Assembly (NCBI GenBank): GCA_009837395.1
Contig: VXTP01000016.1
Span: 132,631 to 194,473 of the forward strand
Direction of reading: 5' to 3'
Source: Gemmatimonadota bacterium
GTDB lineage: Bacteria > JAAXHH01
Length of the DNA: 61,843 bases
This document shows positions 1 to 8,924 of this stretch, piece by piece. Positions within the stretch are counted from its first letter, which is position 1. The number at the start of each line of letters is the position of its first letter. The translations under genes were made by a program, and so were the position numbers. The notes below the pieces were generated by a model, which worked only from the letters and a program-made list of their open reading frames with translations, was not told where the DNA came from and did no database searches.

Positions 1-644
1 GAGGTCGAAGAGAGCGTCGCGTTACCATTCACCGGTCCGATTTCGATGCTCCCACTCAGTGTCTTGGTATGTACCTTGCCTGCTACGCGACTGGCTCTGA
101 TATGCCCGCTGGTCGTTTCTATGCTCACATCACCTTCGGTTGGACCGGTCGAAATGAACCCGGAAAGTGTTTTGGCCTTCACGTATCCTTCGATGTTCCC
201 GGTCTGGATACCGTCACTGATTGTACTCAGGTCCAGGTTGAAATTCACGGGAACCGTAACCTCGATTTCCACGCGGGTTCTGTCCCGCCAGAACCGTCGC
301 GGCAAGTTGTCGTCGATTCGGTCGACCTCGATTCGTACACCGTTAACCGTCTGTTCAATATCGACTTCAACATTCCCGAAGGCTTTACGAACCCAGTCAG
401 TATCGGTTGTCCTTAATCGTTTTCTAACCAGGACATCCACTTCGTTATTGACTGAGCTGCTGATGTGAATCGCCCCCAATTCGGCATCGACCGTCAGGGT
501 ACCACCGGGGTTCACCTCGAATTTCTGCCGAATGTTCTCGATATAGTCCCGTCCATCGCGCTCGAATCCGATCTCCTGGGCGTTACACGTGTCAGAGATC
601 CAGAGTAATGCACATAATGCCGCGACAACTCCAGTCCGGTTCAT
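1..644 (-). CDS. DUF4097-like exported protein (3' end cut off by the window edge)
   Basis: An open frame runs without a stop from ATG at 644 to the window edge, so only the N-terminal 214 residues are present. The start is preceded by GGAGGGGG about 4 nt upstream. Residues 1-23 form a signal peptide (short hydrophobic core ending NAQ). The rest is repetitive beta structure: 'GGTLTVDAELGAIHI', then alternating phrases such as 'TTSGHIRASRVAGKV' and 'TLSGSIEIGPVNGNA', the ladder pattern of DUF4097 / adhesin-like beta-helix proteins, which are envelope proteins of unknown exact role. The 3' end and downstream partner are outside the window. Family assignment rests on repeat style only. Confidence 0.72.
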   Translation of the reverse strand, partial: MNRTGVVAALCALLWISDTCNAQEIGFERDGRDYIENIRQKFEVNPGGTLTVDAELGAIHISSSVNNEVDVLVRKRLRTTDTDWVRKAFGNVEVDIEQTVNGVRIEVDRIDDNLPRRFWRDRTRVEIEVTVPVNFNLDLSTISDGIQTGNIEGYVKAKTLSGFISTGPTEGDVSIETTSGHIRASRVAGKVHTKTLSGSIEIGPVNGNATLSST

Positions 645-769
645 AACCCCCTCCAATCGCCATTTACAGCATCGAAAATGTTTACTATGGTTCTTAAACA
701 TTAGACTAATGCGACAGGTATAAGGTTACGGGGACCCAGGGAGAGTCTTGCTGAAGGTATACGGAAGTC

Positions 770-1564
770 CTACTCCACCCAGTGAGACACGAGGGGCTTC
801 AGCTCACCGGGCAGGCCGTCGAAAACGTCTCTGGGGAGGGAGGGGACCAGGTTTTCCGTTCCGCCGGTTTCGTCCACCAGGAGCCGGCGGTCTTCCGAAC
901 CGGGCCGCAGCACGTTCAGGTTCAGCCACCAGGGCGCGTAGCGGACGACGACGGCCACGCGGGGGTCCTTAGAGGTGTTGGCGGCCGTCGAATGCCAGAG
1001 CCGGCTGTCCATGACGAGGACGCTTCCCGCCTCGCCGGTCACGTTCAGCTCGTTCGGATGGGGTTCGTCGGGAGATACTCCGTTGTTGCCTGTGGGATTG
1101 TTGTCCTTGCGATGGCTGCCCGGGACGATGAGCGTGCCCCCGTTTTCGCCGGTGAAGGAGGAGAGCATCCAGATGGTGGTGAGGTGCATGACCGCGTCGG
1201 GGTACGGAGCGGGCACATGTCCCGCGTTCCGCTGGTTGAAGGGCCAGTCGGCGTGCCAGCCTCCGCGGTCGTTCCCGGGTTCGTTGATGGTGGCCGTGGT
1301 GAAGGAGATGCGGAAATGGCGTCCGAGCAGCGCGCCGGACAGTTCGAGGAGCCGCCGGTCCGCGAGCCAGGGCGCCAGCGACTGGTCGTACTTCAGGAAA
1401 CCGCTCACATGGCCAATGTTCGCAGGCGCATCGGGATTCCGGTGGCGGTTGGTGGAAGCGATGACCCGGTGGCGTACCTCGTTCAGCCTGTCCCCCGGGA
1501 TGATGCCGTCCAGGACGCACCAGCCGTCCGTCCGCATGGCCTGTATCTGACGTTCCAGCATCAT
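770..1564 (-). CDS. Phytanoyl-CoA dioxygenase (PhyH) family protein
   Basis: This 264-aa protein has the Fe(II)/2-oxoglutarate dioxygenase fold of the PhyH family. The iron ligands are visible: H104-x-D106 in 'WHADWP' and the distal His191 in 'LWHSTAAN', preceded by the typical 'GTLIVPGSH' strand at about 143-151. An arginine near 202 is in place to hold 2-oxoglutarate. The substrate cannot be read from sequence; members hydroxylate small molecules as well as acyl-CoA. It starts 12 nt after the stop of the upstream epimerase gene, so the two are probably one transcript acting on a related metabolite. Two adjacent ATG codons open the frame; either could be used. Confidence 0.88.
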   Translation of the reverse strand: MMLERQIQAMRTDGWCVLDGIIPGDRLNEVRHRVIASTNRHRNPDAPANIGHVSGFLKYDQSLAPWLADRRLLELSGALLGRHFRISFTTATINEPGNDRGGWHADWPFNQRNAGHVPAPYPDAVMHLTTIWMLSSFTGENGGTLIVPGSHRKDNNPTGNNGVSPDEPHPNELNVTGEAGSVLVMDSRLWHSTAANTSKDPRVAVVVRYAPWWLNLNVLRPGSEDRRLLVDETGGTENLVPSLPRDVFDGLPGELKPLVSHWVE

Positions 1565-1576
1565 TCAGTTTCGTCC

Positions 1577-2548
1577 CTACAGGTCGTCCGTGCTCAGCGT
1601 GCCGGCCTCGTGATGGCGTCGGAATACGTCCCAGGTCTCCCGGATCCCCTCGTCCAGCGGCGTGTAGGGGATCTCGCCCACGTCCTCCTGGATGGCGCGG
1701 TCGTCGAGGTCGGGCGCGATGGGCAGGTTCAGGTCCAGGTGGGAGATGAGTCCCTCCGAACCTGGGACGACGCGCTCGATGGACGCGATGACTTCGTCGA
1801 TGGTCACGACGTCTCCGCGGATGCTGTAGGCCCCGGCGCCACTGGAGGCGGCCTCGGCGCATCGGATGAACGTACGGGCGGTGTCGTTCACGTACTGCAT
1901 GTTGTTCCGCCCGCCGTACCCGATCACGTACGGCCGGTTCAACAGGGCGGCCTTGACCGCCTTCGTGGGGTCGGAGGTCAGTCCGAAGTCCCGGCCCGGC
2001 CCGTACACGGTCCATGGCCGCAGGCCGATGCTGGAAATGCCGTGGTCGAGGTAATACACCCGGGCGTTCGCCTCGTTGCACTGCTTGAAGACGCCGTAGT
2101 GGGTGACGGGCCGCAACACCGCGTCGTTGTCGACGGGCCCCGCATCGTAGTCGTCCTCCATGCCGTAGACGGCCGCGGAACTCGCGTAGACGACGCGTTT
2201 CACGATATCGCTATGGGTTTTCGCCGCCTCGAAAACGTTCAGGGTGCCGATCACGTTGACCGTGGCGCCCTTGATGGGGTCGGTCCGGCACACGGGCACC
2301 TGCAGCCCGGCCAGGTGAATGATGCGGGACGCGCCCGTTTCTCCGACCACCCGGGTGAAGTGGGTCCCGTCGGCGATGTCGCCCTTGATGAACCGGACCC
2401 GGGCGATCTGTTCCTCGTCCATGATCAACGCCATGCGGGCGGTGTGTTCCACCAGGTCGTAGATAGCGACATCGTGCCCGTCGTCGACCAGGGTTTTCGC
2501 GATCCACGAACCGATGCAACCATATCCGCCGGTGAGCAGATACTGCAT
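1577..2548 (-). CDS. NAD-dependent epimerase/dehydratase family protein
   Basis: This is a 323-aa extended short-chain dehydrogenase. The N-terminus carries the nucleotide-binding G-x-x-G-x-x-G ('TGGYGCIGSW', residues 6-15), and the catalytic set is Ser123/124 ('ASSAAVYG') with Y151-x-x-x-K155 ('YGVFK'). Such enzymes act on nucleotide sugars or related polyols. I chose the ATG at 2548 rather than an upstream in-frame start because the Rossmann strand begins right there and AAGGAC lies 8-9 nt before it; the longer form would add 26 unrelated residues. It is the first gene of a probable two-gene operon with the PhyH dioxygenase. Confidence 0.88.
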   Translation of the reverse strand: MQYLLTGGYGCIGSWIAKTLVDDGHDVAIYDLVEHTARMALIMDEEQIARVRFIKGDIADGTHFTRVVGETGASRIIHLAGLQVPVCRTDPIKGATVNVIGTLNVFEAAKTHSDIVKRVVYASSAAVYGMEDDYDAGPVDNDAVLRPVTHYGVFKQCNEANARVYYLDHGISSIGLRPWTVYGPGRDFGLTSDPTKAVKAALLNRPYVIGYGGRNNMQYVNDTARTFIRCAEAASSGAGAYSIRGDVVTIDEVIASIERVVPGSEGLISHLDLNLPIAPDLDDRAIQEDVGEIPYTPLDEGIRETWDVFRRHHEAGTLSTDDL

Positions 2549-2741
2549 GAAAACGGTCCTTTTTATACGAGAAGCAGGGGACGAAAAACAACGGCCGAAA
2601 AACCTCGTCCATGGTATGGCGTGCAAGGACCGGTGTCAAGGGAAACAGCCGCGTTCCAGCGGGCCTGTCCGAGGCCCTCCGCCAGCCGTTTTAGTCCTTG
2701 ATCGGACCCCGCCGGGCAGATACATTGTGCCCATCCCGGAA

Positions 2742-2807
2742 CGACCGGCGAGAGACCGGTGTACGACCGGTGAGAGACCGGCGCTCGGCCGGCGGGCGAC
2801 CGGTAAA
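2742..2807. repeat. 22-bp tandem repeat, three degenerate copies
   Basis: Three consecutive 22-bp units (2742-2763, 2764-2785, 2786-2807) share the core GACCGG...GAGAGACCGG. The third copy is the most diverged. The array lies in the divergent gap between the epimerase gene (-) and the OPT-like gene (+), starting about 40 bp before the latter, so it may sit in a promoter or leader. No protein is encoded. Confidence 0.8.
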
Positions 2808-2843
2808 TCCAGTGTATTCCATCCCCTATAAGCGATCCGTCCC

Positions 2844-4841
2844 ATGAGCGTACGCCAGCGGTCTTCCGCGTCGTCCGGAAATCCGGGTTCCCATCCTCCC
2901 GGAGCGGGTGCTCCCCCCCGGCATGGGGGCCTGGCTTCGGGCATGACGCTCCGGGCGGTAGGTCTGGGCCTGGGACTCTCCGTGCTCATGGCGTGGTGGG
3001 TGGTGCATTCCGCCTTCGAAGCCCACTCTTCCTACCTTTCCATCACCCACATGCCCATGGCGGCGCTCTTCCCCTTCATGCTGGTCGTCTTCGTCATAAA
3101 CGGCTTGTTGAAGCGTTTCGCGCCCACGCGGATCTTCACCGCGCCTGAACTGATCATCATCTTCTTCATCGTGTTCACGGCCTCGGCCGTTCCGGGGTGG
3201 GCGTTTACCACCTACTGGGTCGCCGTGCCCTCCATCCCCCACTACTACGCCAATTCCGAGAACAGATACGTCGAGTTGTTCTTCGAGTACCTTCCGACCT
3301 GGCTTGTCGTCACCGACGAACGACAGGCCATACGCTGGTTCTACGAGGGACTGCCGTCCACGGGGGTCATCCCCTGGCGGGACTGGATCATCCCCATGAG
3401 CTGGTGGGGCACCTTCTTCCTGGCCCTCTTCTTCGCCAGCGCCTCGCTCATGGTGATCCTGCGCAAGCAGTGGATCGAAAGGGAGCGGCTGACCTTCCCG
3501 CTGGCCCGCGTCCCCCTGCTGCTCATCGAGGACGACGAAAGCGGTTCCGTGCTGCCCCGGATCGCCCGGTCCAGGGTATTCTGGTACGGTTTCAGCATCC
3601 CCCTCTTCATCATTCTCTGGAACATCGTTTCGTATTGGGACGTCGTGCCGCCGATCAGGCTGGGGGGAGACTACCGCATACCGATCACCCTGGCCGAATC
3701 CTTCCCGCCGATCCAGTTCAAGATCAATTTCGCTTTCATCGGCATCGGGTTCTTCACGAACCTGAATATCCTGTTCAGCATCTGGGTGTTCTTCCTGCTG
3801 GCCACGATCCAGATCGGCATCATGAGCCGGTTCGGCATTCCGAAGACGACCGAGATCGTCACGGCCCAGCACCTGGGCGGTTTCTTCATGTTTACCCTCT
3901 TCGGACTCTGGATGGCGCGCCGCCACCTCTACGACGTGGTGAGAAAGGCTATCGGCCGGGGCCGCGACATCGATGATTCGGGAGAGTTCTTCTCGTACCG
4001 GACCGCCATGGGCGGCGTGGTGATCGGCATCCTGTACATGTTCTTCTTCCTGGTCAGTATGGGCATGTCCCTGGCGGCCGCGGCCACGTTGCTGGCCACC
4101 TGCATGCTGCTCTTTATCGGGGTCACCCGCGTGGTGGCGGAAGCAGGGCTCATCAACCTGGACCTGCCCTACAACGCCCATGAATTCACCGTGTTCTCCT
4201 TCGGGTCGGCGAACCTGCACCGGGCCGACCTCACGATACTGACGCTGTCCCAGACCTTCTCGAGGAACTGGCGGACGCTGGGCATGTGCGCCATGGCCCA
4301 CGTCAACAAGATGGGCGACGAGATCGGCGGCGCCCGGCGCGGCATCTTTCCCGTCATTGTCTCGGCACTCGTCATGTCCGCGGTCATAGCGGTCGTCTAC
4401 ACCATCTTCCTGGGATATGACACCACCGGGGCGGATGGATTCAGGGACGCCTTCGGCAACGCAAAAGCAGGATATGTCACGTTGACGACGTGGATCAACA
4501 ACCAGACCCAGCTGACCGGCGGAGAGTACCTGGGTCTCGGGATCGGCGCATTCATCGCCTGGCTGCTGATCCTGGCCCACCACAATTTCCACTGGTGGCC
4601 GCTGCACCCCATCGGATGGGCGGTGGCCAAGACCTGGGGCATCGGGATGATCGCCACCTCGATCTTCATCGTCTGGCTCATCAAGGCCATCATCATGAAA
4701 CTGGGCGGCACGAGACTCTACCGCCAGTCGCAGCCCTTCTTCATCGGCATGCTGGTGGGGTACGTACTGGGCGTGGCGCTTTCCTACGGAGTGGATGTGA
4801 TCTGGTTTCCGAACTCGGGGCATATCGTGGAGACGTGGTAG
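2844..4841 (+). CDS. DUF6785/DUF6784 (OPT-like) multi-spanning membrane protein
   Basis: A 665-aa integral membrane protein with a 30-residue Pro/Gly-rich cytoplasmic N-terminus and roughly a dozen or more hydrophobic helices. It has family phrases shared with the paralogue at 11671: 'VILRKQWIERERLTFPLA' (about 210-228), 'GVTRVVAEAGL' (about 427-437), and a C-terminus of the form 'QPFFIGMLVGYVLG' followed by 'DVIWFPNSGH'. I recognise this as the DUF6785/DUF6784 type, which resembles the oligopeptide transporter (OPT) superfamily; transport of a small peptide or peptide-like solute is an inference. ATG 2844 has no strong ribosome binding site; Met34 is an alternative start. A rhodanese gene follows 81 nt downstream. 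Confidence 0.8.
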   Translation: MSVRQRSSASSGNPGSHPPGAGAPPRHGGLASGMTLRAVGLGLGLSVLMAWWVVHSAFEAHSSYLSITHMPMAALFPFMLVVFVINGLLKRFAPTRIFTAPELIIIFFIVFTASAVPGWAFTTYWVAVPSIPHYYANSENRYVELFFEYLPTWLVVTDERQAIRWFYEGLPSTGVIPWRDWIIPMSWWGTFFLALFFASASLMVILRKQWIERERLTFPLARVPLLLIEDDESGSVLPRIARSRVFWYGFSIPLFIILWNIVSYWDVVPPIRLGGDYRIPITLAESFPPIQFKINFAFIGIGFFTNLNILFSIWVFFLLATIQIGIMSRFGIPKTTEIVTAQHLGGFFMFTLFGLWMARRHLYDVVRKAIGRGRDIDDSGEFFSYRTAMGGVVIGILYMFFFLVSMGMSLAAAATLLATCMLLFIGVTRVVAEAGLINLDLPYNAHEFTVFSFGSANLHRADLTILTLSQTFSRNWRTLGMCAMAHVNKMGDEIGGARRGIFPVIVSALVMSAVIAVVYTIFLGYDTTGADGFRDAFGNAKAGYVTLTTWINNQTQLTGGEYLGLGIGAFIAWLLILAHHNFHWWPLHPIGWAVAKTWGIGMIATSIFIVWLIKAIIMKLGGTRLYRQSQPFFIGMLVGYVLGVALSYGVDVIWFPNSGHIVETW

Positions 4842-4922
4842 CCGGCGTTATCAAGGCGATCCGCGGTGCGGAGGCGACCCGCGGCGCCGATCATGATGGC
4901 AGTTAAAGGAAGGAGTACTTAG

Positions 4923-5360
4923 ATGAGCGTCAACCAGGTCATGCCCGACGAGGCGGCCAGGCTGGTCGAATCCGAGGGGTACGCATACATCGACGTCCGG
5001 TCGGTTCCCGAATTCGACCAGGGCCATCCCGCACCAGCCGTGAACATCCCCCTGCTGCACGCGGACGAGCAGACCGGGCAGATGACGCCCAACCCCGATT
5101 TCGTCCGGGTGATGAAGGCGAACTATGCGGAGGATGCGAAGCTGGTTCTCGGTTGTCGGACGGGCCAGCGCTCCAATCACGCCGCCGAGTTGCTTCAGTC
5201 CATGGGATACCAGACGGTCGTCAACATGCGCTGCGGGTTCAGCGGCGAGATGACGCCCTTCGGCCAGGTGGTCAATCCGGGATGGGAGGAAGTAGGCCTA
5301 CCGGTGAGCCATGACAGCGGTGAGGGCGTGAGTTACGCGTCGCTCGCTGCAAAAGGGTGA
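4923..5360 (+). CDS. Rhodanese-like domain protein
   Basis: A 145-aa single-domain rhodanese. The family entry strand 'YIDVRSVPEFDQGHPAPAVNIPL' lies at 22-44, and the active-site loop 'CRTGQRS' starts at Cys78, so the persulfide-carrying cysteine and its arginines are intact. No signal peptide is seen, so it is probably a cytoplasmic sulfur carrier or transferase. GGAAGGAG precedes the ATG by 8 nt. It lies next to, and convergent with, the bacillithiol operon, which also concerns thiol chemistry; whether they are linked is a guess. Its last codons lie in a 29-bp tandem repeat that continues past the stop. Confidence 0.87.
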   Translation: MSVNQVMPDEAARLVESEGYAYIDVRSVPEFDQGHPAPAVNIPLLHADEQTGQMTPNPDFVRVMKANYAEDAKLVLGCRTGQRSNHAAELLQSMGYQTVVNMRCGFSGEMTPFGQVVNPGWEEVGLPVSHDSGEGVSYASLAAKG

Positions 5361-5415
5361 GCTACGTGTCGCTCGCGGCAAAAGGTTGAGTTACGCGTCG
5401 CTCGCTGCGAAGTCG
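5329..5415. repeat. 29-bp tandem repeat (3 copies) spanning the rhodanese stop codon
   Basis: Units occupy 5329-5357, 5358-5386 and 5387-5415 (the last one diverges in its final few bases). The core is TACGCGTCGCTCGCTGC. The first unit encodes the protein's C-terminal residues SYASLAAKG, and the second starts with the TGA stop, so the duplication copied the gene end outward. It lies between two convergent genes. There is no spacer/repeat structure of a CRISPR type. Confidence 0.88.
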
Positions 5416-5434
5416 GAAGGGGCCTGACGGGGGC

Positions 5435-6565
5435 TTACGGGGCCTGCCCCCGCAGTACTTCTTCGTAGTAGGCTTCGTAATGCGGGACCACGGCCTCTTC
5501 CGCGAAGTTATCCAGCACCCGCTGCCGGGCCTGCCGGCCGACCTCCTCTCGCAAGCCATCGTTCGCAAGCAGGTCCGTGGCGTGCCGGGCCATCTGCCGG
5601 ATGTCGCCCACTTCGGTGATGTAGCCCGTTTCCCCGTGGCGCACCAGTTCCGGCAGGCCGCCGGCGTTGGCGCCGATCACCGGGACGCCGCAGCTCATCG
5701 CCTCCAGGGCCGACAGGCCGAAGCTCTCCTGTTCGCTGGGCAGCAGGTACAGGTCGGAACAGGAAAGGATCCGGTCCACCCCCTCCTGCTCTCCCATGAA
5801 TACCACGCCGTCCTCCAGGCCCAGTTCCCGGGCCAGTTCCTGCATGGGGATGCGCTCCGGACCTTCCCCCACGAGCAGCAGCTTGCACTTGACTACTCGC
5901 CGCACCTCCGCGTACATGCGGATGATGTCCCCGATGCGCTTGACCGGCCGGAAATTCGACACGTGCGCGATGACCTTCTCGTCATCGTCGACAAAATTGC
6001 TGATGTCGCAGTGGCCGTCCCCCCGGCGGAACCGTTCGACGTCGACGAAATTGGGGATCACGCGGATGTCCTTCTCGATGTCGAAGAGGGACAGCGTGTC
6101 GCGCTTGAGGGACTCGGAGACCGCCGTGACCCCCTGGCTTTCCTCGATGCTGAACCGGGTGATCCGGTAGAAGGACTTGTCGCTTCCCACGAGCGTGATA
6201 TCGGTGCCGTGCAGGGTCGTGATGACCTTGACGGCCCGGTCGCGCAGCATGTGCCGCGCCAGGAAGGCGCAGGTGGCGTGGGGCACGGCGTAGTGCACGT
6301 GGAGGATGTCCAGCTCCGCCTCTGAGGCCACGTCGGCCATTTTCGCCGCGAGCGCGAGGGTGTAGGGCGGGTACTTGAACAGCGGGTAGGGCATGACCTC
6401 CACGTTGTGGAAGGAGATGTTCTGGCTGTATTCCTGCAGGCGGAAGGGGATCGAATAGCTAACGAAATGGACCCTGTGCCCCTTCCGGGCCAGCGCCTGT
6501 CCCAGTTCGGCGGCGATGGCGCCGCTTCCTCCGTAAGTGGGATAGCAGGTGATGCCGATGTTCAT
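5435..6565 (-). CDS. bshA: N-acetyl-alpha-D-glucosaminyl L-malate synthase
   Basis: A 376-aa GT4-family glycosyltransferase for the first step of bacillithiol synthesis (UDP-GlcNAc plus L-malate). The N-terminus 'MNIGITCYPTYGGSGAIAAELG' with its GGSG loop is diagnostic for BshA. Other family segments are 'FHNVEVMPYPLFKYPPYTLALA', 'HVHYAVPHA', 'TTLHGTDITLVG', 'HVSNFRPVKR', and the EX7E donor motif in 'SEQESFGLSALEAM'. Length matches the family. It is the last gene of the operon and its ATG overlaps the bshB1 stop by 4 nt, implying coupled translation. Confidence 0.96.
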   Translation of the reverse strand: MNIGITCYPTYGGSGAIAAELGQALARKGHRVHFVSYSIPFRLQEYSQNISFHNVEVMPYPLFKYPPYTLALAAKMADVASEAELDILHVHYAVPHATCAFLARHMLRDRAVKVITTLHGTDITLVGSDKSFYRITRFSIEESQGVTAVSESLKRDTLSLFDIEKDIRVIPNFVDVERFRRGDGHCDISNFVDDDEKVIAHVSNFRPVKRIGDIIRMYAEVRRVVKCKLLLVGEGPERIPMQELARELGLEDGVVFMGEQEGVDRILSCSDLYLLPSEQESFGLSALEAMSCGVPVIGANAGGLPELVRHGETGYITEVGDIRQMARHATDLLANDGLREEVGRQARQRVLDNFAEEAVVPHYEAYYEEVLRGQAP

Positions 6566-7293
6566 CTGTTGCCGCCTTCGCCCGTGAAGTGGGCCAGGGG
6601 ATCGTCGATCGAAAGGTACTCCCGGACGACGAAAGGCTCTCCGTACCGCGCGCCAATCAACTGCCCGTAGTAACGGCTCTGGGCTTCGACCTCTTCAAGG
6701 AACTCGGGCCGGCTGATAAAGGTCTCCGGCTCGGTAGAGTCCGGGTCGTGGAACTGCGACCGGTGGGCCTTCACCGCCTCGATTTTCCGGCTGAACGTCG
6801 ACGTGATGTCGACGATAAAGGAAGGCCGGGGTTCCCGGTAGCGGTGGTGGGTAAGGTAGAAGACCACCTTCCGGGGCCTGAAAGCCGGGTGGTCCGTCTC
6901 GAGTTTCTCCAGGCCCGCCAGAAAGGCCGCGTCCCTAGCCAGCCGGGCGGTCTCCCCGTGATCGGGATGGCGGGCGATCTCGTGGGGAACGAGGAGCATA
7001 TCGGGCCGGTATCGGCGTATGGCGTCGATGAGGGCGTCGCGGTGGGTCGGGCAGGTACCGATGCGGGCGTCCGGCAACTGCAGGTTCAGCCTTTCGGACA
7101 ACCCGAGCACTTCCGCCGCCTCCTCCGCTTCCCCTTTTCGTCCTTCGACCGTTCCCCGGGTACCCATCTCGCCCAGGCTCATGTCGACGATTCCGGTGGC
7201 ATATCCCAGGTCAGCGAACCGGATCATCAGGCCGCCACAGTGCAGCTCCACGTCGTCCGGGTGCGGGGATACGGCAAGCACATCGAGTTTCAT
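6562..7293 (-). CDS. bshB1: Bacillithiol biosynthesis deacetylase
   Basis: A 243-aa LmbE/PIG-L zinc deacetylase that removes the acetyl group from GlcNAc-malate. The zinc site is seen in 'PHPDDVE' (residues 10-16), and the second His in 'RHPDHGE'. 'SLGEMGTRGT' and the C-terminal 'FISRPEFLEEVEAQSRYYGQLIGARYGEPF' match the BshB1 subtype rather than mycothiol MshB. Both flanking bsh genes overlap it by 4 nt (ATGA), so it is the middle of a tightly coupled bshC-bshB1-bshA set. Confidence 0.95.
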   Translation of the reverse strand: MKLDVLAVSPHPDDVELHCGGLMIRFADLGYATGIVDMSLGEMGTRGTVEGRKGEAEEAAEVLGLSERLNLQLPDARIGTCPTHRDALIDAIRRYRPDMLLVPHEIARHPDHGETARLARDAAFLAGLEKLETDHPAFRPRKVVFYLTHHRYREPRPSFIVDITSTFSRKIEAVKAHRSQFHDPDSTEPETFISRPEFLEEVEAQSRYYGQLIGARYGEPFVVREYLSIDDPLAHFTGEGGNR

Positions 7294-8924
7294 AGCGGGG
7301 TCATCCTGTGTCTGAAGTCCCTTTCGTCCGTGGCCTCGAAGAGCGTATTCATGACGTCGAAACCGTGAAGGGCGACGTACTGCCAGATGTTGGCCACCCG
7401 TTCCTGGAGGTGCCCGTTGGGATACAACAGGCGGTCCGCCCGCATGATCTGTCCGCGCATGACCCCGTCCGCCTTCTTCAGGGCGCGGAGCGTCTTTTCT
7501 TCCAATCTGCCCAGGGCGAAGCGGGTCTTCCGCTCCGAGGCCTCGACGATCCGGCTCAGCCCGGGGTCGATGGAAGTCACGTGCCCTTTGAGGTTTCTGT
7601 AGTGGGCTTCCACGTCGCCCCGCGCGGCCCGGAGACCCTCGGTGACCGGTACCGGCATCTCTTCCCGGAGTTTCCGGTCGACCACGGATTCGATGCCCTG
7701 GACGAAATGGGAGATCGCGAGGCCGTGCTTCTCCAGGACCCGGGCGGTCCTCGCGCCCACCAGCGTATGGGACGCGCGGGGATAGACTACGGGGTAGGGC
7801 AGGCCGAACTGCCGGTAGACCCCGCCAAGCTGGCCGTAGTAGGCGATTTCCGCCGGTCCGCCGATATAGGTCAGCGTCGGAAACAGCGTGTCCTGCACCA
7901 GGGGCCGGGTGATGACGTTGTGCGTGAACCGACCGGGCGTATCCTTAAGCATCCCTAGCAGTTCCTCGCCGGTAAAGGAAAGGCTGTCGTCCCGGCTGCT
8001 GAACCGTCCGTCCTCGTAGCGCAGGGCATTGCGCTGCCCGTCCTGGTACAGAAACAGGTTCACCGCGTCCTGGGACCGGGAGACCTGAGGATGAAACCCG
8101 GCGTGCTCCAGATCGCGGGACGCTTCCAGGACGGAGACCGTGGTCGCGAGCGGTGCGCGGATTTCCTGCTCGAAAACGGGACGCATAAGGGGTTTCAGCG
8201 CCGGGTCGGTGGGGTCGACGAGGACCAGGCCATGGTCCCGGAACAGCAGCGTCATGAGACGAGCGAAGGCATCGGACAGCGAAGTCCCGGCCGTACAGTG
8301 CCGCCGAAGCGCCTCGATGGCGGACGGGCGGTATTCCGAGTCGGGCAGGGCCTCGGCGAACTGCCCGAGCAGCGTTTCGATTTCGGGTCCGAGCAGGCGG
8401 TCGCTCGCGGACCGGCGATCGGCGGGGTCGTCGGGGCTCAGTTCGAACCTGAGGGCGTCCCCGTCCGTCCGGCAGACGTGGACATGGTTGATTTCGGCGT
8501 AGTCATGGTCGTCGGCGGCCATCCAGAAGACGGGCACGGCCCGCACGCCGGTTTCCTCAGAGACCCTTTTCGCCAGCTTGACCGCCGTTACAGCCTTGTA
8601 GATGGTGAACAGGGGACCGGTCAACAGGCCCGTCTGCTGCCCGGTGGATACGACGAAGGTATCGTCCCCGGCGAGGGAACGGGCGTTGGCCAGGACCGTC
8701 TCGTCCGCTCCGAACCGGCCGTTCTGGACCTCGAGAATCCTGGCGAGCGCCTTTCTCGGCGGCGGCGCGGCGCGGGACTGGACGGCCTCGATCATGCGCG
8801 GCCATACATCCGGATCGCGTGGATCGTGGGTGTAGAAAGGCCGCAACGACTCGAAGTCTTCGAGAAAGGTATGCAGCAGGTGGTCCGGCAACACCTGTCG
8901 GTAGTCCACTGCATGATTGTTCAT
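7290..8924 (-). CDS. bshC: Bacillithiol biosynthesis cysteine-adding enzyme
   Basis: A 544-aa protein that adds L-cysteine to glucosaminyl-malate, completing bacillithiol. The family signature 'STGQQTGLLTGPLFTIYKAV' is followed by 'VPVFWMAADDHDYAEINHV', and 'YIGGPAEIAYYGQL' with 'YPRASHTLV' lies further on. The start is set at ATG 8924, which overlaps the stop of the upstream MMPL gene in an ATGA and gives the family's usual length of about 540; an upstream open extension of 58 residues is low-complexity and overlaps that gene. It runs into bshB1 with another 4-nt overlap. Confidence 0.95.
   Translation of the reverse strand: MNNHAVDYRQVLPDHLLHTFLEDFESLRPFYTHDPRDPDVWPRMIEAVQSRAAPPPRKALARILEVQNGRFGADETVLANARSLAGDDTFVVSTGQQTGLLTGPLFTIYKAVTAVKLAKRVSEETGVRAVPVFWMAADDHDYAEINHVHVCRTDGDALRFELSPDDPADRRSASDRLLGPEIETLLGQFAEALPDSEYRPSAIEALRRHCTAGTSLSDAFARLMTLLFRDHGLVLVDPTDPALKPLMRPVFEQEIRAPLATTVSVLEASRDLEHAGFHPQVSRSQDAVNLFLYQDGQRNALRYEDGRFSSRDDSLSFTGEELLGMLKDTPGRFTHNVITRPLVQDTLFPTLTYIGGPAEIAYYGQLGGVYRQFGLPYPVVYPRASHTLVGARTARVLEKHGLAISHFVQGIESVVDRKLREEMPVPVTEGLRAARGDVEAHYRNLKGHVTSIDPGLSRIVEASERKTRFALGRLEEKTLRALKKADGVMRGQIMRADRLLYPNGHLQERVANIWQYVALHGFDVMNTLFEATDERDFRHRMTPL

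Noticed and set aside
782-2701. A 639-codon plus-strand open frame
   Set aside because: It is antisense to the PhyH and epimerase genes, which have clear motifs.
5329-5415. Possible CRISPR array
   Set aside because: Units are directly adjacent with no unique spacers, there are only three, and no cas gene is present.
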